From: JBDOQU01 sp039839375
GTDB lineage: Bacteria; Pseudomonadota; Alphaproteobacteria; DSM-16000; Inquilinaceae
Assembly: GCF_039839375.1 (NCBI RefSeq)
Contig: NZ_JBDOQU010000016.1
Span: forward strand, 55,110 to 119,109
DNA length: 64,000 nucleotides
Direction: 5' to 3'
Shown here piece after piece: positions 8,135 through 18,291 of the stretch. Positions within the stretch are counted from its first letter, which is position 1, and each line of letters opens with the position of its first letter. The notes under the pieces were generated by a model. That model had not been told where the DNA came from. It saw nothing but the letters and a program-made list of their open reading frames with translations, and did no database searches. The translations under genes and the position numbers were made by a program.

Positions 8135-9691
8135 TCAAGAGGCCTTGTCGGCCAGGGACCGGCTGAGAAGGGACCGGATCTCCCCCGGCCGGACCGATCC
8201 GGTGAGGATCGCCGCGGAGAAATAGACCGCCGCGCCGCCGAGGATGAGCAAGGCGAGCGGCCCCGCGCCTTCCAGCCCCGGCGGTATCGGCGCCAGCATC
8301 TCCGACATCACGTCGAGCGCGCCGGCCAGCAGCAACGCGGAGAAGAGGAACCCCGGCAGCCGGCGGCGCAGGCGTCGGTCCGGCCGCAGCGATCCCTCGC
8401 GGTGGAGCCCCCGCGCCAGCAACCCGGCGGTCAGCCAGCTCGACAGGCCGGTGGCGAGCGCGATGCCGGCATGGCCCAGCCAGCCGATCAAGGCGAGGCT
8501 GAGGACGATGTTGGCGACCACCCCGGCGACGGCGGCGCGAACCGGGCTTGTCGTGTCGTGCCGGGCGAAATGGGCGGTGGAGAAGACCTTGGCCATGATG
8601 TAGGCCGGGATGCCGACGGCATAGCCGGTGAGCGCGGCCGCCGTCGCCGCCGTTTCCGCCGGGCCGAAAGCACCGCGTTCGAACAGCACCGACAATATCG
8701 ATTCCGGAATGATCGCCAGCGCGACGGCGGCGGGCAGGGCGAACAGCAGCCCATATTCCAGCGCCCGGTTCTGCGTATCGCCCGCCGCGCCCGCCTTGCC
8801 GGCGGCGATCTGCCGGGTGAGCGGCGGCAGGAGGGCGGTGCCGATCGCGATGCCGACGACGCCCAGCGGAAGCTGGTTCAGCCGGTCGGCGTAATAGAGG
8901 AAGCTGATCGCGCCGGTGGGCAGCAGGGAGGCGATCAGCACATCGACGAACAGATTGACCTGCATCGCCCCAGCGCCGATCGCCCCCGGTCCGATCAGCC
9001 GGAACAGCCGCCGCATTTCGGGCGTCAGACGCGGCCGGGGCAGACGGAGCGACAGCCCGGCGCGCCTGCAGGCCCACGCCATCCACAGGAGCTGGAGGAT
9101 CCCCGACGCCAGGACGCCCCACGACAAGGCGAGCCCGGCATTGCCGAGCCGCGGCGCAAGGAAGAGCAGCGCTGTGATCAGCGTCAAATTGAACAGGATC
9201 GGCATCGCGGCGAAGGGCGCGAACCGGCCGATCGCGTTCAGCATCCCGCCCATCAGCGCGACCAGCGACATCAGCAGCAGGTAGGGGAAGGTGATCCGGG
9301 CGAACAGCGCCGCCTGGGCATAGCGCGCCGGATCGTCGATGAAGCCGGGCGCGATCAGCGTCAGCGTCCAGGGCATCGTCAGGACGGCCAGGAGGGTGAA
9401 CGGGGCCAGGATGGCGATCATCATCGCCAGCGTCGCCTCGGCGAACCGCATCGCCGCCGGCCGCCCCTCCCGCTCCAGCATCGCGGAGAAGAGCGGGACG
9501 AAGGAAACGCTGAAGGCCCCTTCCGCGAACAGCCGCCGGAACAGGTTGGGCAGCTTCAGCGCGACGAAGAAGGCGTCCGCCATCGGGCCCGCCCCGGCGA
9601 TGGCGGCGGTCAGGATGTCGCGCGCGAAGCCCGCCACGCGGCTGACCGCCGTCAGCCCGCCGACCGTGGCGACGGCCCGGAAGAGGCTCAT
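8135..9691 (-). CDS. murJ: Lipid II flippase MurJ (MviN)
   Basis: The 518-residue MOP-superfamily protein starts MSLFRAVATVGGLTAVSRVAGF, the MurJ N-terminus, and has about 14 predicted transmembrane helices. Conserved charged residues of the central cavity are visible in GFARDIL and GAGPMADAFFVALKLPNLFRRLFAEGAF (as separated short blocks). It moves undecaprenyl-linked peptidoglycan precursor across the inner membrane. It lies directly after glnD (8 bases) on the same strand. Confidence 0.95.
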   Translation of the reverse strand: MSLFRAVATVGGLTAVSRVAGFARDILTAAIAGAGPMADAFFVALKLPNLFRRLFAEGAFSVSFVPLFSAMLEREGRPAAMRFAEATLAMMIAILAPFTLLAVLTMPWTLTLIAPGFIDDPARYAQAALFARITFPYLLLMSLVALMGGMLNAIGRFAPFAAMPILFNLTLITALLFLAPRLGNAGLALSWGVLASGILQLLWMAWACRRAGLSLRLPRPRLTPEMRRLFRLIGPGAIGAGAMQVNLFVDVLIASLLPTGAISFLYYADRLNQLPLGVVGIAIGTALLPPLTRQIAAGKAGAAGDTQNRALEYGLLFALPAAVALAIIPESILSVLFERGAFGPAETAATAAALTGYAVGIPAYIMAKVFSTAHFARHDTTSPVRAAVAGVVANIVLSLALIGWLGHAGIALATGLSSWLTAGLLARGLHREGSLRPDRRLRRRLPGFLFSALLLAGALDVMSEMLAPIPPGLEGAGPLALLILGGAAVYFSAAILTGSVRPGEIRSLLSRSLADKAS

Positions 9692-9699
9692 CGGCCCGT

Positions 9700-12579
9700 T
9701 CAGGCCGTCTCGGCCACGCGCCGCGCCGCGCGGCGGCGGCGTTTCGGCCGGACCGGCGGCTTCCGTTCCGCCGTCGATGGCGCCTCAGGATCGACCAGCG
9801 CCTCCAGCAGCGTCTCCCGGATGCGGGCCAGCTTCGCCTCATGGGTGATCTTCAGGCCGAACACGTCCTTGACGTAGAAGACGTCGATCGCCCGTTCCCC
9901 GTAGGTCGAGATCTTGGCGCTGGAGATCTGGAGGTTGAGGCCGGTGACGGCGCGGGTCACGTCATAGAGCAGGCCCGGCCGGTCGCGGCCGTTGACCTCC
10001 ACCACCGTATGGGTCCGGCTGGCGTCATTGTCGATCAGCACGCGGGGCTGGACGCGGAAGACGCGGGTGCGCGCCGGGTAGGCCGGCTTGCGCTTGGCCA
10101 GCTCCGCGATCGGCCGAACCTCGCCCGACAGGCTGCGCTCCACGATCACGGCCAGCCGCGCCAGCTTGTCCGGCGATTCGAACGCCCCGCCCTCCCCGGC
10201 GTCCTGGACGGAGAAGACGTCGACCGCCATGCCGTTGGCCAGCGTGAAGATCTTGGCGTCGACGATGTCCGCCCCGGCGAGCGCGAGCGCGCCGGCAAGG
10301 CGGGAGAAGAGGCCCGGATGGTCGGCCGCGACCAGCGTCACCTCCGTCACCCCGGCCTCCCTGTCGACCCGCGTGTCGACAGTCAGCGGGTTGCCGTCGC
10401 GTTCCGCCGCCCGGACCAGCCGGGCGTGCCGCTCATGGGCCGGCGGGTCCAGCGACAGCCAGTAGGGCGCGTAGCCCATCGCCAGGAAGGCGTCGATCTC
10501 GGCCGCCGGCCAGTCCGCCAGCCTCTCGCGCAGCGCGGCCTGGGCCGCCCTTATGCGCTGTTCGCGCCCTTCCCCGTCGAAGCCGCCGGACATCATGTCC
10601 CGCGCCCGGTAGAAGAGCTGGTTGAGCAGCGTCCCCTTCCAGGCGTTCCAGCGACCGGGCCCGACGGCCCTGATGTCCGCAGTGGTCAGCACCAGCAGCA
10701 GGCGCAGCCTTTCGGGGCTTTCGACCTGGGCCACGAAATCGCGGATGGTCTGGTCGTCCTCTATGTCGCGCTTGAAGGCTGTGTCGCTCATCAGCAGGTG
10801 CCAGCGCACCAGCCATTCGACCGTCTCCGTCTCCTCGTCGTCGAGGCCCATCTGGGGGCACAGCTTCCGCGCCACCTTGGCGCCCAGGACCGAATGGTCG
10901 CCGCCGCGCCCCTTGGCGATGTCGTGCAGCAGCATGGCGACGTAGAGCGCCCGCTTCGACACGATCTTCCGGCCGACCCGGGTGATCGTCGGCAGCTCCT
11001 TCTCAAGCTGCCCGGACAGGATATCGTAGACGATGCCGATGGCGAACAGCGTGTGCTCGTCCACCGTGAAGACATGATACATGTCGTACTGCATCTGGGC
11101 CACGACCCGCCCGAAATCCGGCAGGAAACGGCCCAGCACCCCGGCCTCGTTCATGCGCCGGAGCGCCAGTTCCGGATCCTTCGGAGAGGTCAGGATCTCC
11201 AGGAAGAGGCGGTTGGCCTCAGGGTCGCGGCGCAGCTTCGGGCCGATCAGGCGCAGTGAGCGGGTGATCAGTCTGAGTGCGTGGGGGTGGATGTCCAGAT
11301 CGTTCGCCTGCGCGACCTGAAAGAGGCGGATCATGTCGACCTGCGCGGCGCGGAACTGCCTGTCATCGGCCACGGTCAGCCGCTCGCCCTCCACCACGAA
11401 GCCTTCCAGCGTCTTCCGCCCGCCGGTCAGGAACCGCATCCGCCGGGGCGCGCGCTGGCTTTCGGCCTCCAGCGTGGCGCAGAAGATGCGGGTCAAATCG
11501 CCAACGTCCTTGGCGATCAGGAAATAGTGCTTCATGAACCGTTCGACGCCCGAAGCGCCGGCATGGTCGGTATAGCCCATGCGGCGGCCGATCTCCGCCT
11601 GGGTGTCGAAGGTCAGCCGGTCCTCCGGCCGCCCGGTCAGATAATGCAGATGGCAGCGGACGGTGCGCAGGAAGGTCTGCGCCTTCTCGAACCGCTCGGC
11701 CTCCTCCCCGATCAGGACGCCGGCCCGGACCAGCCCTTCCACATCGTCGACCTGATAGAGATACTTGCCGATCCAGTAGAGTGTCTGGAGGTCGCGCAAG
11801 CCGCCCTTGCCCTCCTTGATGTTCGGTTCCAGCACGTAGCGGCTGTCGATCATCTTGTCGTGGCGGGCGTCGCGCTCCGCCAGCTTCGCCTCGACGAATT
11901 CCGGACCGGTGCCGGCGGCGATCTCCTTCACGAAGCGCCGCCGCAGATCCTCGTAGAGCGCCCGTTCCCCCCACAGCGCCCGGCTTTCCAGCAGGCTGGT
12001 GCGGACGGTGATGTCGGCCTTCGCGCCGCGGATCGATTCGTCCACGGAACGAACCGCATGGCCGACCTTCAGCCCGAGGTCCCAGAGCATGTAGAGCATG
12101 AACTCCACCACCTGCTCGACCTGAGCGTTGCGCTTGTAGGGCAGGAGGAAGAGGAGGTCGATGTCCGACTGCGGGGCCAGCTCGCCGCGCCCGTAGCCGC
12201 CGATGGCGACGATCGCGAACCGTTCGCCCACCGTCGGGTTTGGCGCGGGATAGATGCTGCCGACGGTCACGTCCGCCAGCGCCCGGACGATCCGGTCCAT
12301 GAGATAGACCTGTTCGGTGACGCAGGCATCGCCGCCGGTCAGCTCCTCCAGGAAACGGCGCCTGATCTCCGTCCTGCCATCCTCCAGCGCCTCGCGCAGC
12401 GCCTTCAGGATCGCGTTCCGGGCGTCGGCGGGGGCGCCGGACGACCGGGCGAGGTCGGTCAGCCGGTCGGCGAGGGCGAGCGGCTGGACGATCGCCGCAT
12501 GATCGGCGATGGTCTCGTCCGCCGGCGCGTCGGGGGCCTGGTGTTTCTTGAACATGTTCAGCATGGCGGCGGCGAGCAT
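9700..12579 (-). CDS. glnD: Bifunctional PII uridylyltransferase / uridylyl-removing enzyme
   Basis: The 959-residue protein has the full GlnD architecture. An N-terminal nucleotidyltransferase domain carries GGYGRGELAPQSDIDLLFL (residues about 110-128), followed by the GlnE/GlnD linker. An HD hydrolase domain reads LLHDIAKGRGGDHS (about residues 545-560), and two C-terminal ACT domains follow (TLVAADHPGLFSRLAG and NGRDRPGLLYDVTR). It adds or removes UMP on PII proteins in response to glutamine and so sets nitrogen assimilation. The start at 12579 is followed by further in-frame ATGs at residues 6 and 9. The upstream mutS gene ends 28 bases away. Confidence 0.96.
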   Translation of the reverse strand: MLAAAMLNMFKKHQAPDAPADETIADHAAIVQPLALADRLTDLARSSGAPADARNAILKALREALEDGRTEIRRRFLEELTGGDACVTEQVYLMDRIVRALADVTVGSIYPAPNPTVGERFAIVAIGGYGRGELAPQSDIDLLFLLPYKRNAQVEQVVEFMLYMLWDLGLKVGHAVRSVDESIRGAKADITVRTSLLESRALWGERALYEDLRRRFVKEIAAGTGPEFVEAKLAERDARHDKMIDSRYVLEPNIKEGKGGLRDLQTLYWIGKYLYQVDDVEGLVRAGVLIGEEAERFEKAQTFLRTVRCHLHYLTGRPEDRLTFDTQAEIGRRMGYTDHAGASGVERFMKHYFLIAKDVGDLTRIFCATLEAESQRAPRRMRFLTGGRKTLEGFVVEGERLTVADDRQFRAAQVDMIRLFQVAQANDLDIHPHALRLITRSLRLIGPKLRRDPEANRLFLEILTSPKDPELALRRMNEAGVLGRFLPDFGRVVAQMQYDMYHVFTVDEHTLFAIGIVYDILSGQLEKELPTITRVGRKIVSKRALYVAMLLHDIAKGRGGDHSVLGAKVARKLCPQMGLDDEETETVEWLVRWHLLMSDTAFKRDIEDDQTIRDFVAQVESPERLRLLLVLTTADIRAVGPGRWNAWKGTLLNQLFYRARDMMSGGFDGEGREQRIRAAQAALRERLADWPAAEIDAFLAMGYAPYWLSLDPPAHERHARLVRAAERDGNPLTVDTRVDREAGVTEVTLVAADHPGLFSRLAGALALAGADIVDAKIFTLANGMAVDVFSVQDAGEGGAFESPDKLARLAVIVERSLSGEVRPIAELAKRKPAYPARTRVFRVQPRVLIDNDASRTHTVVEVNGRDRPGLLYDVTRAVTGLNLQISSAKISTYGERAIDVFYVKDVFGLKITHEAKLARIRETLLEALVDPEAPSTAERKPPVRPKRRRRAARRVAETA

Positions 12580-12607
12580 ACAGGGGCCGCGCGCCCAGCG
12601 GAATGAT

Positions 12608-15271
12608 CTAGCCGGACGGCAGGAGACCCTTCAGCCGGTAGAGCGCCTCCAACGCGTCGCGGGGCGTCAGCTCGTCGGGATTGATCTCCGCCAGCGCGCC
12701 CTCCACCGCCGACGGTACGGCCGACGCCGGCTCAGGCCGCGCCAGCATGGCGCTGAACAGCGGCAGATCGTTGGCCAGCCGGGCGACGCCGCCGGCCTTG
12801 CCGTCGCTTTCCAGCCCCTTCAGCACATCCTCCGCCCGGCCGATGACGGAAGGCGGCAACCCGGCCAGCTTGGCGACATGGATGCCGTAGGAGCGGTCCG
12901 CCGCCCCAGCCTGGACCTCATGCAGGAAGACGATGTCGCCCTGCCATTCCTTGACCCGCATGGAATGGCAGCGCAGCGCCGCCAGCTTGGCGGCAAGCGC
13001 CGTCAGCTCATGATAATGGGTGGCGAAGAGGGCGCGGCAGCCATTGCCCTCATGGATATGCTCCACCGCCGCCCAGGCGATGGAGAGGCCATCGAAGGTC
13101 GCGGTGCCGCGCCCGATCTCATCCAGGATGACCAGCGCGCGGGGACCCGCCTGGTTCAGGATGGCCGCCGTCTCCACCATCTCGACCATGAAGGTCGACC
13201 GGCCGCGCGCCAGGTCGTCCGACGCGCCGACGCGACTGAACAGCCTGTCGACGATTCCGATCCGGGCGGCGGCGGCCGGCACGAACCCGCCCATCTGCGC
13301 CATCACGGCGATCAGCGCGTTCTGGCGCAGGAAGGTCGATTTGCCGGCCATGTTCGGGCCGGTCAGCAGCCACAGCCGGTTTTCGGGGTTGAGATCGCAA
13401 TCATTGGCGACGAAGGGTCCGGCGCGATCGGCCTCCAGCGCCGCCTCGACCACGGGATGGCGGCCGCCCTCGATTGCGAAATCCAGCCCGTCATCCACGA
13501 CCGGGCGGACATAGCGGCGCTCGGCCGCCAGATCGGCCAGCGCCGCCGTCACGTCCAGCAGGGCCAGCGCGCGGGCCGTCGCGGCCACGGGTTCGGCCCT
13601 GGCCATCACCTCGCCGACCAGGTCGTCGAACATGGCGAGTTCGATCGCCAATGCCTTCTCCGCCGCCTCCGCGATCTCCCGCTCCAGCCCGTTCAGCTCC
13701 ACCGTCGTGAAGCGGACGGCGCTGGCGAGTGTCTGGCGATGGATGAAGGTCTCGTTCCGGGGTGCTGCCGTCAGCTTGTCGGCATGGGTCGGCGTCACTT
13801 CGATATAATAGCCGAGCACGTTGTTGTGCCGGATCTTCAGCCCCGATACGCCCGAAAGCTCCGCATATTTCGCCTGGAGCCCGGCGATCAGCCGCCGGCT
13901 GTCATCGCGTAAGCCCCGCAGTTCGTCCAGCCGCGCCTCATAGCCCGCGGCGATGAAGCCGCCGTCGCGGGTCAGCACCGGCAGGTCGGCGGCCAGCGCC
14001 CGCGTCAGCCGGTCGCGCAGCGGCCCGTGATCGCCCAGATCGGCCACCGCATCGGCGGCCAGCGGAGGGCAGGGGGCGAGGCGGTCCTTCTCCATCAGCG
14101 TCTTCAGCTCCGCCGCGCGGTCCAGCGCGTCGCGCACGGCGGCGAGGTCGCGCGGGCCGCCCCGGCCGAGCGTCAGGCGGCCCAGCGCGCGTTCCACGTC
14201 CGGGCAGCGGCGGAAGAGGTCCCGCGCCTCCTCGCGCAGCCGTTCGGCGTCGGTGAAGAACTGGACCGCGTCCAGCCGCCGGCCGATCGCGGCCGGATCG
14301 GTCAGCGGCGCGCCCAGCCAGGCCGCCAGCAGCCGCGCCCCGGCCCCGGTGACGGTGCGGTCGATGGTCGCCAGCAGGCTGCCCCGCCTGTCGCCCGAAA
14401 GGGTGCGGGTCAGCTCCAGATTGCGGCGGGTCGCGCCGTCGATCTCCATCACCGAGCCGTCGCCCGTCCGGCGCGGTGGGGAGAGGCGCGGCATCCGTCC
14501 CTTCTGGGTCAGGTCGATATAGTCGACGAGCGCGCCGGCGGCCGCCATCTCCGCACGGGAGAAGGCCCCGAAGGCGTCCAGCGTGCCGACCTTGTAGAGG
14601 TCCAGAAGCCGCTTCCGTGCATTCTCGCTGTCGAACCGGCTGTTGGGCTGGACAGTCAGCCGAGACCGCCATTCGCCGAACAGCTCGAAGAGGTTAGGGT
14701 CCTGGACCAGCCGTTCGGGCAGCAGGATCTCCCCCGCATCCAGCCGTGCCAGCGCCGCGCCCAGCCGGTCCCGCTCCGCCGGCTCCAGCGCCAGCTCGCC
14801 CGTGGAGATGTCGACATAGGCGAGGCCGAGCGCCCCGCCGGCATCGGTCAGCGCCGCCAGATAATTGTTGGCGCGGGCTTCCAGCAGATTGTCTTCGGTC
14901 AGCGTGCCGGGGGTCACCACCCGGATCACGTCGCGACGGACGATGGTCTTGCCGGGACGCTTCTTCGCTTCGGCCGGATCTTCCATCTGGTCGCAGAGCG
15001 CGACGCGGAAGCCCTTGCGGATCAGCCGGGCGAGGTAGCTTTCGTGGGAATGGGCCGGCACCCCGGCCATCGGGATGTCCTCGCCGCCATGCTGGCCCCG
15101 GCGGGTCAACGTGATGTCCAGCGCCGCCGCGGCCTTGACCGCGTCGTCGAAGAACATCTCGTAGAAATCGCCCATGCGGAAGAACAGCAGGCAGTCCGGA
15201 TAGGCGGCCTTCGCCTCCAGATACTGCGCCATCATGGGGCTGACGGTGGAAGGGGGTCGGGCGTCTGGCAA
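12608..15271 (-). CDS. mutS: DNA mismatch repair ATPase MutS
   Basis: The 887-residue protein has the mismatch-binding domain at its N-terminus (MMAQYLEAKAAYPDCLLFF, then FRMGDFYEMF with the Phe-x-Glu wedge). It also has the connector, lever and clamp, and a C-terminal ABC ATPase. Walker A TGPNMAGKST is near residue 637, followed by STFMVEMVETA and LVILDEIGRGT. It recognises mispairs and recruits MutL. The frame opens at a TTG (15271). An ATG pair 12-13 codons inside is a possible alternative, but most MutS proteins carry a short tail before MMAQYL. Confidence 0.96.
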   Translation of the reverse strand: MPDARPPSTVSPMMAQYLEAKAAYPDCLLFFRMGDFYEMFFDDAVKAAAALDITLTRRGQHGGEDIPMAGVPAHSHESYLARLIRKGFRVALCDQMEDPAEAKKRPGKTIVRRDVIRVVTPGTLTEDNLLEARANNYLAALTDAGGALGLAYVDISTGELALEPAERDRLGAALARLDAGEILLPERLVQDPNLFELFGEWRSRLTVQPNSRFDSENARKRLLDLYKVGTLDAFGAFSRAEMAAAGALVDYIDLTQKGRMPRLSPPRRTGDGSVMEIDGATRRNLELTRTLSGDRRGSLLATIDRTVTGAGARLLAAWLGAPLTDPAAIGRRLDAVQFFTDAERLREEARDLFRRCPDVERALGRLTLGRGGPRDLAAVRDALDRAAELKTLMEKDRLAPCPPLAADAVADLGDHGPLRDRLTRALAADLPVLTRDGGFIAAGYEARLDELRGLRDDSRRLIAGLQAKYAELSGVSGLKIRHNNVLGYYIEVTPTHADKLTAAPRNETFIHRQTLASAVRFTTVELNGLEREIAEAAEKALAIELAMFDDLVGEVMARAEPVAATARALALLDVTAALADLAAERRYVRPVVDDGLDFAIEGGRHPVVEAALEADRAGPFVANDCDLNPENRLWLLTGPNMAGKSTFLRQNALIAVMAQMGGFVPAAAARIGIVDRLFSRVGASDDLARGRSTFMVEMVETAAILNQAGPRALVILDEIGRGTATFDGLSIAWAAVEHIHEGNGCRALFATHYHELTALAAKLAALRCHSMRVKEWQGDIVFLHEVQAGAADRSYGIHVAKLAGLPPSVIGRAEDVLKGLESDGKAGGVARLANDLPLFSAMLARPEPASAVPSAVEGALAEINPDELTPRDALEALYRLKGLLPSG

Positions 15272-15331
15272 GGGGCTGTCGCGGCGGCTGGATTGGGAAG
15301 GCAGCGCACCCTATCACCACCGCCCGCGCAA

Positions 15332-15362
15332 AAGAAACGGGGGCCTCGATCGAGGCCCCCGT
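15332..15362 (-). terminator. Rho-independent terminator after the small lipoprotein gene
   Basis: A 22-base perfect palindrome at 15339-15360 (arm GGGGGCCTCGA) is followed on the minus strand by a T-rich run (TTTCTTTT, 15331-15338). It sits between the lipoprotein stop and the mutS start, so mutS likely has its own promoter or relies on readthrough. Confidence 0.8.
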
Positions 15363-15392
15363 CGCCTGGAAGAGAGAGTGTCGATGAGTGCG

Positions 15393-15638
15393 TTACCGGT
15401 AGACCGGCTCGCCCAGATCGATGTCTTCCTCATCGGTCAGATAGCCGGCCGCCGCGCCAGCCGCACCGCCGAGAAGCGCGCCGCCGACGGCGCTGCCGCC
15501 CGTGACCGCGCCCACCGCGGCGCCCGTGCCGGCGCCGATGGCGCCGCCGGTCAGCGCCCGGTCGCCGGGGCTGGAACCGCAGGCCGCCAGCAGCGCGCCC
15601 GCGAAGGTGAGGGCGATGAGACTTCGAACGATGGTCAT
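15393..15638 (-). CDS. Small glycine-zipper lipoprotein
   Basis: This is an 81-residue protein. The signal peptide ends in a lipobox (FAGALLAAC), giving a predicted lipidated Cys near residue 20. A glycine-zipper run of alternating GxxxG steps follows (GGAIGAGTGAAVGAVTGGSA, then GGALLGGAAGAAAGYL) and a short acidic C-terminus (DEEDIDLGEPVYR). Glycine-zipper lipoproteins sit in the envelope; specific role unknown. I chose the ATG at 15638 because GAGGA lies at the right distance; the open frame extends five codons further upstream. It is a single-gene unit ended by the terminator at 15332-15362. Confidence 0.8.
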   Translation of the reverse strand: MTIVRSLIALTFAGALLAACGSSPGDRALTGGAIGAGTGAAVGAVTGGSAVGGALLGGAAGAAAGYLTDEEDIDLGEPVYR

Positions 15639-15926
15639 GACGTTGTCCTCCAATGAAGGTCGGGAGCCGCCCTAGAAGACCGTCAGCGCCGGTGGGCGCG
15701 CGGGACCAGGCTTCAGCGGCCTGGTGACGACATCGAATGAACAACGGAGGCGGCGGATTTTTGGTTCCGGAAGGAGCGGGGGCGATTCGGCGTTCATATC
15801 GCGGCGATTCGGCGGCGGGGCCGAGGAGGCTTGACGATTCCCGCCCGGTCCGGCCCACTGAACGGCCCTGCCCGTTGGGCGATCCTTCAGCCCACCTCCC
15901 CAAGCCTCCTGGAGCATGACCGCCCG

Positions 15927-18230
15927 ATGGCCGGAAAATCCCTCGACGAAGAAGCGCTTTCCCTTCACGCCTCGGGCCGCCCCGGCAAGCTGGAGATCAT
16001 GGCGACCAAGCCGCTGACCACCCAGCGGGATCTGGCGTTGGCCTATTCGCCCGGCGTCGCCGCGCCGTGCCTGCGCATCCGCGACGATCCGAGCCTGGCC
16101 TACGACTACACCGCCAAGGGCAACATCGTGGCCGTCATCTCCAACGGCACAGCGGTTCTGGGGCTGGGCGATCTGGGCGCGATCGCGTCCAAGCCGGTGA
16201 TGGAGGGCAAGGCCGTCCTCTTCAAACGCTTCGCCGACGTGGACGGATTCGACCTGGAGGTCTCCACCTCCGATGTCGACGAGTTCGTCAACTGCGTGCG
16301 CTTCCTGGGCGCATCCTTCGGCGGCATCAATCTGGAGGACATCAAGGCCCCGGACTGCTTCATCATCGAGGACCGGCTGCGGGAGCTTCTGGACATCCCG
16401 GTCTTCCATGACGACCAGCACGGCACGGCGATCATCGCCGCCGCCGGCCTGATCAACGCGCTGGATCTGACCGGCCGCCGGATGGAGGACGTCCGGATGG
16501 TCATCAACGGGGCAGGCGCGGCGGCGATCGCCTGCGTGGAGCTGTTCAAATCGATGGGGCTGAAGGCGGAGAACGTCCTGCTCTGCGACACCAAGGGCGT
16601 GATCCATGCCGACCGGAAGGAGGGGCTGAACCAGTGGAAGGCTGCCCATGCGGTGAAGACGGACGCCCGCACCCTGGCCGATGCCATGGCGGGCGCGGAC
16701 GTCTTCATGGGCGTGTCGGTCAAGGGCGCGGTGACGGCGGAGATGATCCGCTCCATGGCCGCCCGGCCGATCATCTTCGCACTGGCCAACCCTGACCCTG
16801 AAATCACGCCGGAGGAGGTGCGCGCGATCCGCGACGACGCCATCATCGCCACCGGCCGGTCGGACTATCCCAACCAGATCAACAACGTTCTGGGCTTCCC
16901 CTATATCTTCCGCGGCGCGCTGGACGTGCGCGCCCGGACCATCAACGACGCCATGAAGATCGCTGCCGCCCGCGCGCTGGCGGAGCTGGCGCGGGAGGAC
17001 GTGCCCGACGAGGTCGACGCCGCCTATTCCGGCCGCCGGCTGCGCTACGGCCCGGAATACATCATCCCGGTGCCGTTCGACCCGAGGCTGATCGCCGCCG
17101 TGCCGCCGGCGGTCGCGGAGGCGGCGATGGAATCGGGCGTCGCGCGGAAGCCGATCGCGGATATGGAGCAGTACCGGCAGGGACTGCGCTCCCGCCTCGA
17201 TCCCACCGCCGACAGCCTGCAATTCATTTTCGAGAAGGTGCGCGCCCAGCCGAAGCGGGTGGTGTTCGCCGAAGGGGAGGAGGAGCGCACGATCCGCGCC
17301 GCGCTGGCCTTCCGCAATGTCGGGCTGGGCACGCCCATCCTGATCGGCCGGGAGGAGCGCATCCGCGAGACGATGCGCGCGGCCGGGCTGGTCGGCGCGG
17401 ACGATCTGGAGATCCACAACGCCAAGCTGTCCCGCCACAATCAGCGCTACATCGATTTCCTCTACGGCCGGCTCCAGCGGCGCGGCTCGCTGCGCCGGGA
17501 CGCCCAGCGGATGGTCAATCAGGACCGCAACATCTTCGCCGCCTGCATGGTGCAGCAGGGCGACGCCGACGCGATGGTCACCGGCCTCACGCGCAGCTTC
17601 TCCGTCTGTTTCGAGGACATCACCCGCGTCATCGATCCGCAGCCCGACCACATCCTGTTCGGTCTTTCGATCATGGTGGTGCGGGGCCGGACCGTGTTCG
17701 TGGCCGACACCACGGTCAACGAACGCCCCGATCCGGAGCAGCTTGCCGACATCGCGATCCAGGCGGCCGCCAAGGCGCGGGAGATGGGGCACGAGCCGAG
17801 GGTGGCGATGCTGTCCTTCTCCAATTTCGGCCAGCCGATGCGGGTGCTGTCGAAGCATATCCGCGACGCGGTCGGCCTGCTGGACGAGCGCGCGGCCGAT
17901 GGCGGGATAGACTTCGAATATGACGGGGAGATGAGCACCGAGGTCGCGCTGGACGACGATCTGCGGAACCGGCTCTACCCGTTCTGTCGCCTGTCGGGCG
18001 CCGCCAACGTGCTGATCATGCCGGGGCTGCACGCCGCCAATATCGGCGCGAAGCTGCTTCAGAAGATGGGCGGCGGCACGCTGATCGGGCCGCTGCTGAT
18101 CGGCCTTTCCAAGCCGGCGCAGGTCGCCCAGATGGGCGCGACGGTGAACGATCTGGTGACGGCCGCCGCGATGGCGGCTCATGACGCGGTGGCCCAGGAC
18201 GCGAAAGGACGAACTGTCGCCAAAGTTTAA
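15927..18230 (+). CDS. maeB: NADP-dependent malic enzyme, MaeB type with phosphotransacetylase-like domain
   Basis: The 767-residue protein starts MAGKSLDEEALSLHASGRPG. Residues about 20-420 are the malic enzyme module (LALAYSPGVAAPCL, FHDDQHGTAIIAAAGL, and the nucleotide fold VINGAGAAAIACVELF). Residues about 430-760 are a phosphate acetyl/butyryltransferase-like domain, typical of the large proteobacterial malic enzymes, where it is regulatory. It converts malate to pyruvate plus CO2 with NADPH formation. The open frame extends 32 codons upstream, but the ATG at 15927 matches the family N-terminus. The 288-base gap upstream shows no feature I can name. Confidence 0.95.
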   Translation: MAGKSLDEEALSLHASGRPGKLEIMATKPLTTQRDLALAYSPGVAAPCLRIRDDPSLAYDYTAKGNIVAVISNGTAVLGLGDLGAIASKPVMEGKAVLFKRFADVDGFDLEVSTSDVDEFVNCVRFLGASFGGINLEDIKAPDCFIIEDRLRELLDIPVFHDDQHGTAIIAAAGLINALDLTGRRMEDVRMVINGAGAAAIACVELFKSMGLKAENVLLCDTKGVIHADRKEGLNQWKAAHAVKTDARTLADAMAGADVFMGVSVKGAVTAEMIRSMAARPIIFALANPDPEITPEEVRAIRDDAIIATGRSDYPNQINNVLGFPYIFRGALDVRARTINDAMKIAAARALAELAREDVPDEVDAAYSGRRLRYGPEYIIPVPFDPRLIAAVPPAVAEAAMESGVARKPIADMEQYRQGLRSRLDPTADSLQFIFEKVRAQPKRVVFAEGEEERTIRAALAFRNVGLGTPILIGREERIRETMRAAGLVGADDLEIHNAKLSRHNQRYIDFLYGRLQRRGSLRRDAQRMVNQDRNIFAACMVQQGDADAMVTGLTRSFSVCFEDITRVIDPQPDHILFGLSIMVVRGRTVFVADTTVNERPDPEQLADIAIQAAAKAREMGHEPRVAMLSFSNFGQPMRVLSKHIRDAVGLLDERAADGGIDFEYDGEMSTEVALDDDLRNRLYPFCRLSGAANVLIMPGLHAANIGAKLLQKMGGGTLIGPLLIGLSKPAQVAQMGATVNDLVTAAAMAAHDAVAQDAKGRTVAKV

Positions 18231-18291
18231 CTTTCCCGCCGGCGCGGACGCGTCGAACATCGGCTGACGCCCATGCTATAGGGTGGCGACG

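Noticed and set aside
8015..9877. A 620-codon open frame on the plus strand opposite murJ
   Set aside because: It is antisense to a well-conserved gene, its product is low-complexity Arg/Gln/Gly/Pro and it matches no fold; long shadow frames are expected at this GC content.
15672..18260. An 862-codon open frame on the minus strand opposite maeB
   Set aside because: Antisense to a clear malic enzyme gene, His/Arg/Asp-rich product without domains.
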